Shown one piece after another: positions 11,462 to 21,063 of a DNA stretch of 64,000 bases. Positions within the stretch are counted from its first letter, which is position 1. Each line of letters begins with the position of its first letter. The notes below the pieces were generated by a model. The model worked only from the letters and a program-made list of their open reading frames with translations. It was not told where the DNA came from and did not search any database. The position numbers were made by a program, and so were the translations under genes. The stretch is from Panopea generosa (taxonomy: Eukaryota; Mollusca; Bivalvia; Adapedonta; Hiatellidae). The stretch is taken from the NCBI GenBank assembly GCA_029582155.1, contig CM055902.1:12187041-12251040 (forward strand), written 5' to 3'.

Positions 11462-12190
11462 TTTTCTGATAACAGTTTAACTACAAATTCTGGTGAATTT
11501 GCATCAGTCATTAATCACAAAACCATTGATGATCAGTACACTTTTATCAATATAATCACAGGAAAACCTATGCAAGCATTTATCAATTTATGTTTTAATT
11601 TACTATATTGCTAATTTCTCTGGATTTCCATAAGGGATTCAGATTATTGACATTTTAATATTTACGAGTGACATTTGTGCAAGTGAATTTAGAAAGCTAC
11701 ATATTGTAAATAATGATTCCAAGCGAATCTGTATATTTTATGTTATTCATATCTGTAGAAATATCAACTTGGCTGTTGTCCTATTATCACCCAGCTTGAT
11801 ATCTTTGGAACAATTGTATTGCGTTTTTACATTGTATTCACTCTTATGCAGTGTAAGTTTTACACTGATAGTACAGTTTCAATATCAAAGATTCTAGAAC
11901 GTAATTCGATCATAGGGTTAATAGTTCTTGCATTTTCATGTTGCGGTTTCATCTTTTTCCCTGATTGTGAAAGTTGTGGTTTAAAGGCATATTTGTCCAA
12001 TTAAATCACTAGTCAGCAAACGGTTTCTCCGCTTCATCATTTTCCGTGATCGATAGCGGTCAGATATATCTATCATCCATCCAATTAGAATAAATTGAGA
12101 TGTTTAAACGTATTATGTTTGTTTACTGTGTCCTAGATGGGTAAGATGATTCTTTGTATCATGAATCGTATATGATTGGCTTAGCAAATT
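11462..12190. repeat. Zeta block, copy 1 (3' part)
   Basis: It matches 19,136-19,490 on both sides of an extra segment of about 360 bp (about 11,735-12,095) that is absent from copy 2. Shared sequence includes GGGATTCAGATTATTGACAT and GAATTTAGAAAGCTAC. The 61-codon frame at 11,819-12,004 lies in the extra segment and has no recognisable features. Confidence 0.6.
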
Positions 12191-14560
12191 TTACGAAAAT
12201 CACAACACATTTTTCGAGCAGAGTTTATTATACGAGTATAATACAATTATATTTGACTGTTGCAAAGGTGAGTATTTATCCGTCCGTTTGTTAGTCCTTC
12301 ATTCCGTTCATCCGACGTCAGCCAAAACCATCAATTTATATTGAAGTGTGTAAATATTGATGAAAATGGTACAACGCTTCATAAACCAGGCAACGGGTAT
12401 TATCTAATATGAGCATAGCTATGTACCATGTTGCACGTAGACATTTGTGTTTAAGTCCATTAAAAATTTTATTAACGTTTCAGTAGTTGCACCTATATTC
12501 TGTGATATGTTCTATTTTACCATATTTTAGAAACAATGGCGTTCATATAACATGCACTAAATATGTAATCTATATGTTCAAATGATTTGCACTTTATTGC
12601 AATTATCGCAAACCAAAAACCGGTATATGATACGGGTATGACATTGAAATATTTAATCTAGTTTTAATAATTTCATTCAAATACTACTGTTTTATTACGA
12701 AACCTGGAAGTAAAAACAAATTTCAAACAAACTGAAGCTATTTACACCGTAATTATGACAAAAAAAATTGTCACATTAAAGCTCAACTCTATACAAGTTT
12801 GCGAAGTTCATCTAAATATTGGAGAAAATATTGAAAATGCCGTGCGCATGACAGTTAGCAGAAGTATTGTGTCACTTCACACTCTCAACATTGCTTCAAG
12901 TTTTAGTATATATTCATTTTCTTTTGTTTCTCTAACCAGATTTATTCTTTTCAGATGTTTGTATATGTCATTTGTACTAACTAACTTTTACTCTGCTGTT
13001 AGTTTGTGTCGATCAACTTAAAACATTCAAATGTCTTATGAAATAAAACACCATTCGTCTAGCATTCGCATAACAGAAATAGCGATATTTTTAATCAGAG
13101 CGTTCAGTCGAATAAGTAAATTTCTAAATATACATATCATCGACAATGTTTGAAAACAATTGAATTTTACCAAAGGCGTTTCCTTTTAATTTTTGTTATA
13201 ACAATATATTACACCAATCGAAGCATGCACATGGTACATTCCACAAGTCATAAACAACGCTTAAATTTAAATTGTAAAATGATTTTCCATATAATTGAAG
13301 CTACTAGGTACTTTCAATAAAAACATTGAAATGACAAATGAAATGTGAATCAAACATCGAGTCAATATAATTGTATCAAATATGTGAAAATATATTATTT
13401 CAGTAGTGCGTCAAATGCACATAGATCAATATAACAAATGCCACGTAAATGCTCGACCGTTTAAATAAGTATACAAAGTTTGACATTTTAAAATTGTATT
13501 TAATATTGATTGTGCACATTATATATAATTAAGTATCGAGTGATGATCGATGTCGATATCCATAACATGACATCACTTCGAAACTCGTTGCTGATATATG
13601 CTGCGTATAATAGTAATAAATTTTAGCTCATATGTGGTCCTGTGGGCAGAGCCGCGACCCCTGACATGAGCGATCAACACTCTATTTATTTCACTAAACC
13701 ACAACATTGCTAAAATTGCATTTGATCAGAGAGTAGATGACAATAAAATCGGGCATAAAACGTATCTAATAACCACTTGTCTGGGTTCTTTACTTGAAAT
13801 ATCGATACAACCAATGATACAAATTTAATTAAAAAAAATTAATACGGTGCTGACATTTCTAAGTTTCTCATATAAAGTCTGGTGTATCGCAGTAAAAAAA
13901 TGACGCCTTCATTCGGACAATCTGATATTCTCAATATCCAGTCTACCTCTGTTGCAGCGGCGGGAATCTGTACACAATTCAATACAAAAAAGAATATCGA
14001 CATTGGCAATGAGTTGTACGACTGCACCCATGGTGTTTTCAAGATTACCGATTCTGTGAGACAGGGTTAAATATGATGGACTCATCAACAATAGCGTCAC
14101 ACATGCTAGAGCATTGTTAGTTTTAATATCGGCTTATATTCATTTGAAACGTTTATGGATACAGCCATATACCCAGCGATTTCCGATTAATCTTATTCAG
14201 TTGCAACTATATTTTGAGATTGATTGGTTACTTGAAAGGAGTATCACTCTTTGATTAAAGTGAGTTACTTTTGTTTAATTTGCATTGAAGTAGAAGGTTT
14301 TGAAATCAAAATCTATTGATGAATTATATTAACTTGTTTGCATAATTATATTTTACTGACAATAACCATGTAGTATTTCGTTGTTTTAAAAAAAGGCTTT
14401 CTTTTTACAAAAATATAACTATGTTAAAATAAATTTTAAAAGATATTCTTTTAAAATTTTATTTTTTAGAGTGATTTGTTTTCATGTATTTTGTTTTAAA
14501 TAAATAATAATCGGCTGTACCCTATCATTTTTATATGTTGTTCAAAACACTTAAAATTAT
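12190..14560. repeat. Delta block, copy 2
   Basis: Direct copy of 3,790-6,500 lacking about 240 bp and about 450 bp of it (junctions near 13,075 and 13,140). It contains GTTAGTCCTTCATTCCGTTC near 12,290, the short frame at 12,755-12,904 shared by all three delta copies, and the M module at 13,890-14,240. Confidence 0.7.
13890..14240. repeat. M module, copy 3
   Basis: Close to the copy at 6,150-6,480. It shares CTCAATATCCAGT, GTTGCAGCGGCG, TGCACCCATGGTGTTT and AAGATTACCGATTCTGT. Overlapping frames are open here on both strands (13,882-14,070 plus; 13,839-14,042 and 13,909-14,100 minus). That is typical of sequence without stops by chance, and I do not call a gene. Confidence 0.6.
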
Positions 14561-14566
14561 TTCTTT

Positions 14567-14612
14567 TAATGAATGAATGAATGAATGGTGTTTTACGGCA
14601 CGTCGACACTAT
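14567..14612 (-). repeat. (GAAT)n microsatellite with SINE-tail remnant
   Basis: Four GAAT-type tetramers are followed by GGTGTTTTACGGCACGTCG. On the minus strand this reads as CGACGTGCCGTAAAACACC plus (ATTC)n, a layout typical of a SINE 3' end with a simple-repeat tail. Only the tail is present. It marks the delta/beta junction. Confidence 0.5.
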
Positions 14613-14629
14613 TTCTTTTAAAGTCTCTT

Positions 14630-16080
14630 ACTAATTATTTGAAATTATTTTACAACTAAATCAACACACATTTACATTTACAGTAATTACAGTAATTTCA
14701 CATCTTACTTATTGGTAAAATACAACGTGTAACATATTCAGTAAATGTAAAATAACAGCATTTAAAAAAAAATAATTGAGGAAAATATAAATTGATATGT
14801 TTAGTTAAACCGCAGTCAATAACTCAGTGGTTACAAAACATTGTGACAACTTGTATAAATATACATCATTAGACGGGCAAAACAATTAAATGTAAATCAA
14901 TTTTATCAATTGAATACAAACGAGTTAGTTGTACAGTCACGGTGGTATTTTATTAAACACAACGTACTACTTTGGACGATTTTCGCCGTTTTTTCCATTG
15001 TAAACTAATCAATAATGAATCAATCTTTTTTCAATGATATTAGTAATAACTTAAAAAATTACATGCAACTTAATCAGTAAATGTGAAATATCAGTATTTA
15101 AAAAAATAATTGAGGAAAATATCAAATTGATATGTTCAGTGGAACCGGGGTCAACAATTCAATGGTTACAAAACATTGTGACAACTTGTACATGTATGCG
15201 TTTATAGACGTGCAAAACAATATAATTGAAATCAATTTTTATATTTAAATATAAACGATTTAATTACATAGTGGTATATCATTAAACATAGAAACTTTTT
15301 TTTTTTTACTAAATGTGGCAGTTCTAAACAATTTATCTCGTGTTTGTTGAATCATATTCGCAAAAAAATGTACAAGCATTAATTAAAGATAGTTTGCATC
15401 GTTCCTATTGGAATTTTTGACAAATGGCGTAGTTCATGAAAAAATTTACAATTGTCTATGAAGTCTCAGCTTTCGTTTAAGCTTTGTTTTTATATAGTAC
15501 CTCAGTTTCTCGTTAACAGCGCCCCCTGGTGGTATGTATTAATCGGACGAATTTTGCCGTTTTTTCCTTGTAAAATAATCAATATTGAGTCATTTTTTTA
15601 AATAATATTTTTTATAACTTTATTTCCTGTGATATAATTATAACTTTTATTCAGACAAAAATACAATTTGTATTGCCTTTACATCTAATCATTACGCCTT
15701 GGTTAATATAAATGCGGATTTGAAAACGTCGAATTTTGAAGATTCACGGCTAATTGTGCAAAAACGCTCTGGAACAAGTTCTAATATATGACCGAATAAA
15801 ATTAGTGGTTTTCACCAATTTGAATTTGAATTTGAATTGAAACACTTAAAAAACGTTCGTTTGTGATGTCAGACGACGTCAAGAGAACGCAATCTAATAG
15901 TAACATAAAATACGACGTCGTCCGAAATAGAAAGCAAACGTCGTCTGTTTTTAACGTTTTTCATTTTTAATTTGAATTCGAATTAATGCAAAAATCTAGC
16001 GTGAACACCCCCTCTTTTTATAGTATTTGAAGATCTGAAGCCTATATATGTATAGTTTTAAAACTATCATGGATACAAAT
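14630..16080. repeat. Beta block, copy 3
   Basis: It matches 780-1,950 and 1,950-3,520. The flank is partly duplicated: sequence around 14,730-14,900 is repeated at about 15,060-15,240, with CATTGTGACAACTTGTA in both. A foldback arm (about 15,385-15,803, with CGTTAACAGCGCCCCCTGG) and an H MITE follow. Confidence 0.65.
15804..16013. mobile_element. Hairpin MITE (H element), copy 3
   Basis: The right end CTAGCGTGAACACCCCC is well kept and the left end (AGTGGTTTTCACC) is eroded. The inner hairpin lies at about 15,858-15,950 with GACGACGTCAAGAGAACGC and TACGACGTCGTCCGAAATAG. No insertion is present, so this copy defines the uninterrupted state for copy 2. Confidence 0.6.
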
Positions 16081-16619
16081 AATTAACCTTTTTCAAAATT
16101 TTGTCTATGAAGATAAAGTATTTTTGGCTTACAAGCAAAAAAATCGGTTCTGACGCACAGAAATATACCTTTCCCATTTTTTATTTAATAAAAGTGTCAT
16201 TTACGTGAACAAAAATATGTTTCGTTTCCTCTGCGCCAGCCCATCATTCCTTCTTCTTTATTCTCAGTTACGTCTTCTAGTGTTGGTCATTGTTTCTGTC
16301 CATGTGATGTGATTCATTTTTTCTGAAATGTTGTCTTCGTTTAGTTATTTTTGTCAAAATGTTTGGTTAAAATGCTATCAGATAACATTTCAGGTTTAAT
16401 CTTTTCTTAGACTGGCACATACATTAAAATTCGTTTCATATTTAAATTCCTACCGAACAATTTTTTCCCTCGGCACAAAAACATAAAATAAACTTAATTT
16501 AAGCTCTCTGCGCTTGTTGTAGAATCATGTCGGTTACCCTCTTCATATTTGATTTTATGTAATATCGTATAATCAATATAACATCCATGCTTACAACAAT
16601 GGCGTTTTCATTTCAATCA
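16080..16619. repeat. Gamma block, copy 3
   Basis: This is the fullest of three copies. It contains TTTCGTTTCCTCTGCGCCAG (16,219), CTTTTCTTAGACTGGCAC and ACATCCATGCTTACAACA. It leads into an M module, as at 8,590. Confidence 0.6.
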
Positions 16620-17495
16620 GAAATTCATAGTTATCGGTTTATTTCCTCGTATTTTAGCCTTCGATGGCATGAAAATACGCTTACTACCCAATAAAACCAC
16701 ACACACACGAGAAAACAATAGTTCATTTCAATATCAGAGGCGGGGATCTGTACATAATTCAACAGATAAATAAATATCGACATTGGCAATACGTTGTTCG
16801 ATAGCAACAATGGTATTTTGTAAGATAACATATTCTGTAAGACAGGGTTAGATATGATGGACCCTTAAACACTAGCTTCAATCATGCAATAGCATTGTGA
16901 GAAGTTTTATATCTGATCATTACGCCGGAGTTCAAATAAATGCGGTTTAGCTTAAATCATGCAATAGTATTGTGAGAGGTATTTTATCTAATCATTACGC
17001 CGGGGTTCAAATAAATGCGGTTTCTCGAAAGCGCTCTTATGCATTCTTCAATTTTACATACCAAAGTGGTACATTTGTAAATTCGTACCGGGGCATTTTT
17101 GCGTAATCAAGAGTGAATGTTCACAATTTGTTGCTTTTAAATCCGCATTTTAATCAACACCGGCGTAATAATTAGGTGTAAAGGTAACATAAATTATGTT
17201 TTGTCTGTATTTAAGTTATACTCTTATGACAGGAAATAAAATAAGTAATTTAATAAAGTTATTAAAACAATTTTCAATTAATATTGACCATTGTATAAGG
17301 AAAAAACGGTGAAAATCGTTTGAAAAATATGTACCGCTAAAGGGGCTTTATTAACGATATCCTGCGGGACTTTAATTAAAAAAAAAAACAAAGCTAAAAC
17401 GAAAGCTGATTCTTCGTCGTAATATTGTAAAGAATTTGGGTAATTTACGCCAGATGGCAGAAAATCCGATAGGAACACCGCGATATACCTTGAAT
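16620..17495. repeat. M module copy 4 fused to a rearranged foldback element
   Basis: The M module (16,620-16,873) has lost its right part. A 75-bp segment is repeated exactly in tandem position (16,874-16,948 and 16,949-17,023). Each copy joins the M-module phrase ATCATGCAATAG to the inner foldback-arm phrase ATCATTACGCCGG. The right foldback arm (about 17,090-17,495) is complete, and the outer 300 bases of the left arm are missing. A deletion followed by duplication of its junction explains this. Confidence 0.6.
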
Positions 17496-18317
17496 AAGAT
17501 CTCTGTCATAATATCAGGGAATGATCTTATTTATAATCCTAACGCTTATAAAAAGGTCTAACTTTGAATAACAGATGACTATTCATAATGACAGTATAAG
17601 AATAGCAAAATAGAAGAATATATTAGTTTTAATAGATAAAAAAAATAATGTTCATTAATGGTCGTTGTTCAATACAATACGCCAGACCTAATCAGCTCAG
17701 TATTTAACGATTGTAAACCCAATAGTCCAGAGCCGTGCTTCAGTCATTGTTATAAATGGCCGTGAACTGTATTCTGCAACCATGTATCTCCCACATCTGA
17801 ATACGAAAACTTGTCAGTAGAAGTTATAGCAGTTGCAGTAGTCAGTGACTTCTAGAGTAGAGGTGTATTGACTAACTAACCGCCCAGCCAATCCCAGGTA
17901 CAATTATTAGGAATATACCGTTCAATAACAGAAATATTGTTAAAAGGTGCGTAAAAAGGATTCATCCACTCAAACAAATTTGATAAACTTAGCAGTTCAG
18001 TAGAGTGGGATGGCATTGATTACCCATTCTAATGAATAATTTTCGACTTGAACACAAGAATGAATTTTGAAAAACACATTTAGAGACCAATTTTTTTAAC
18101 CAATATAAGCAAGAATGTAGGGTCACATAATTAAAAGTCAAATAAACTCTTAAAATTATTCTCTCCGTCATGGTAAGCTAGATATTCTCATGTATAGTTA
18201 GTGAATATCCAGGTTTATGTTCCCGAGAGTCATTTTCTGCTGCTGGCCGTTCCTAGGCTGTGTCCAATATTGCCACATATTATCTTTGTATGTTTTGACA
18301 TAATATTATACTGCAAT
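17495..18317. repeat. Zeta block, copy 2 (5' part)
   Basis: Direct copy of 9,971-10,757, with AATACGCCAGACC near 17,678, GTGACTTCTAGAGT near 17,846 and GAGTCATTTTCTGCTGCTGG near 18,224. No gene is seen. Confidence 0.6.
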
Positions 18318-18618
18318 ACCACAGCGGTGTTCTAGTGGTAAAATATCCATCTTGCATGCGGAATGTCTTGGGTTCGATCCTCTGCCGGATCATTCCAAAG
18401 ACTTGAAAATAGAATTAGACGCTTCCTCGCTTAGTGCTCAGCATTTGAAGGATAGTTTTCAGTCTGGTTGGCCCAATATCATTATACAGACATATATTGG
18501 TATCATACCATGTGTCTGCGGCATGATACTCCCGTGTGACAGCGCTAAGAAAAAACTATCTCAAGTAGACACCGTCGGAATATAACTGTATAATTGTTGA
18601 AAACGGCGCTGATCACCA
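18318..18618 (+). mobile_element. tRNA-headed SINE (V-SINE type), copy 2
   Basis: Same structure as 10,758-11,048: A-box-like TTCTAGTGGTAAAATATCC, B-box GGTTCGATCCT (closer to consensus than copy 1), then TCTGGTTGGCCC, GGTATCATACCATGTG and CACCGTCGGAATATAAC. Because it sits at the same point of the tandem unit, it was probably duplicated with the unit and did not insert separately. The 77-codon frame at 18,352-18,585 lies inside it and is not a gene. Confidence 0.75.
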
Positions 18619-18630
18619 TACAACAGCAAC

Positions 18631-19135
18631 TAATTCCGTCATTGAAGCAATGGCTACTAATTTCATCGACGTGTTTGTCTAATCGTACGTCTCTCGTTCG
18701 TTATATAGACATATACAACAACAATAGCAACAACTTATTCCGTCATTGAAGCAATCGCTACTGATTTCATCGACGTGTCTGTCTAATTGTACGTCTTTCG
18801 TTCGTTATATAATAGACATATACAGCAACAACAGCAACTTATTCCGTCATTGAAGCTTACGCTACTGATTTCATCGACGTGTCATTCTTATTGTACGTCT
18901 CTTGTTCGTTATATAATAGACATATACAACAACAACAGCAACTTATTCCGTCATTGAGGATGTGACTACTGATTTCGTCGACGTGTCTGTCTAATTGTAC
19001 GTCTCTCGTTCGTTATATAATAGACGTATACAACAACAACAGCAACTTATTTCGTCATTGAAGCTATGGCTACTGATTCCATCGACGTGTCATTCTAATT
19101 TCACGTCTTTTGTTTGTTATATAATAGACATTTTT
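18631..19135. repeat. 104-bp tandem repeat, 5 copies
   Basis: Unit starts at 18,631, 18,735, 18,839, 18,943 and 19,047 give the same 104-bp period as 11,061-11,461. Units differ by scattered substitutions. The array ends at the same T-run plus CTGATAACA boundary in both loci. Confidence 0.9.
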
Positions 19136-19490
19136 TTTTTCTGATAACATTTTAACTACAAAATCTGATAAATTTGCATATATCATTAATCACGAATCCA
19201 TTTATACATGATCAATACACTTTTACCAATATATTCACCGGAAAACCAAAGCAAGTTCTTATTCAATCCATATTTTAATTGCTCATTTCTCTGGATAATC
19301 ACATGGGATTCAGATTATTGACATATTAATGTTTACGAGTGACATTTGTGCATGGGAATTTAGAAAGCTACTTAGCGTTTATCATAATTCCAAGCGAAGT
19401 TGTCATTATGCATTAGATTCATAAACGTATTATATGTGTTTACTATTTCCTAGACTGGATGAGTTTTTGTATCATGAATCGTATTTTGAT
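19136..19490. repeat. Zeta block, copy 2 (3' part)
   Basis: It matches 11,462-11,735 and 12,095-12,190, with the roughly 360-bp segment of copy 1 absent. No coding signal is seen. Confidence 0.6.
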
Positions 19491-20405
19491 TGGCTTACCG
19501 ATAGCATAGCAATTCGTAAGAAAATCATAACACATTTTTCCATAAGAGTTCATGATACGAATATAAAACAATTAAGTTTGACCTTAGCAACGGTGAGTTT
19601 TCCTCCGTCCATCCGTGCGTTTGTTCGTCCTTCATTCCATTAATCCGCCGTCAGCCAAATCATCAATTTACGTTGAAGAGTGTAAATATTGATGGAAACG
19701 GAATAACGCTTCATACACTTGGCAACCAGCAGTGTCTTACACGAGCATAGCTATGTCCCTTCTTGCACAAAGACATTTGTGTTCAAGTCCATTTAATATT
19801 TAATTAACGATTGGTAGTTGCACCTATATTCTGTGATATTTTCTGCTTCGCATTATTTTAGAAACACTGGCGTTCATATAACATGCACTAAATATGTCAT
19901 GAACATGTTCAAAAGATTTGCAGCACTTTTTGCAATTATCGACATCTCGTCAGGAAACACTATGAGACGGATATGACGTTTAAAGATTTAATCTAGTTTT
20001 AATAACTTTATTCAAATGCTAATGTTTTATCACGACTTCTGGAATTGAAAACAAATTGTCAAACAAACTGAAGCCATTTACACCGTGATTATGACAAACA
20101 TAGTTCTCACATTAAATTTCAACTATTTACAAGTTTACGAAGCTCATTTAAATATCAGAGAAAATATTAAAAATGCAGTGTGCATGACACTAAACAGAAG
20201 TATTGTGTCTCAACACAATCTCTACATTGCTTCAAGTAATTAATATCTAATATCTCGTTTCTTTACCAATTTACTTTTTTCAGGTTTTTTTTTATTTTTA
20301 TATTACATTTGGACAACTATCACTTTCTCACCTGTTAGTATGTGTTGTTCAACCTGATACCTTCACACGTCTAATGAAACAAAACATCATTCGTCTAGCA
20401 TTCGG
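19490..20405. repeat. Delta block, copy 3 (truncated)
   Basis: It matches the first 900 bases of the other delta copies and stops near ATTCGTCTAGCATTCG, which corresponds to about 4,545 and 13,065. The higher-order array ends here. The short frame shared by the three copies is at 20,091-20,243. Confidence 0.65.
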
Positions 20406-20970
20406 TAATGATATGTATTTCTTTCAAATACCTGATTTCTTTCAAATACCTGACTCAAATAAAATGCAACTTTAATTCAAGAAGCTATTAATTTTACATT
20501 TTTTCTAACATAATACTGTCTGTATGTGTTGGTAATCAACTGATGTTTTTTCTTAGACATATTGCTTGGTTTATTGTCACGTTGTTTAAAACGGGTATTT
20601 AACCATAGTATACTGCTTTAATGTTTAATCTCATTTGACAACCGACGGAGTCGCTTCATTCTTGAAAATTGTGTCGCTCTTATTTGTTTAACAGACTACA
20701 CAAAAATTTAATCATTAAGTTCGTATTTAATCATTAAGAAGTTCGTCATCACTACACACGCATAAATGACATTGCACAAACTCCGCCCTTGATCCATTTC
20801 TGAGCGAGACATCTACAAACTACACAACCGCACGAGCTATATGCTTAGGAACGGTCTTAGCAAACATCAACTTTCAAATGTCAGTCATCTTAGATTTTAT
20901 CGTAGCTCCGCTCAGAGTCCGTCAAATGACGCAAAACTGTCAGTCAAATGACGTTTGATACTAAGCCTAT
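20406..20970. other. Unique sequence after the array, no recognised gene
   Basis: A 17-18-base direct repeat (TTTCTTTCAAATACCTGA-type) stands at 20,418-20,455. GTCAAATGACG occurs twice near 20,923-20,951. Nothing else is supported. Confidence 0.5.
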
Positions 20971-21063
20971 AAGTGTTCATTATATTAGAATTTAACAATT
21001 AAGAAACCACGGTCGCTCCCTTTTGGTTTCTTTATTGTTAATGTTTTACCTAATGAACACTAA
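20971..21063. repeat. Foldback sequence of about 93 bp
   Basis: AGTGTTCATTA then TTAACAATTAAGAAACC on the left is matched in reverse complement by GGTTTCTTTATTGTTAA then TAATGAACACT on the right. The arms are about 38-41 bases with a loop of about 14 bases (CGGTCGCTCCC). This could be a tiny MITE remnant. No target duplication is evident. Confidence 0.6.

Noticed and set aside
13882-14070. Gene in the M module (three overlapping frames)
   Set aside because: Frames are open on both strands in the same short interval and are broken or shifted in other M modules.
18352-18585. 77-codon frame
   Set aside because: It lies entirely within a SINE, and the paralogous SINE at 10,758 does not keep the frame.
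1-20405. One large autonomous transposon (for example a Maverick or Helitron) explaining the array
   Set aside because: There is no frame long enough for an integrase, polymerase, helicase or transposase anywhere in the 20 kb, and no consistent termini at the unit boundaries.
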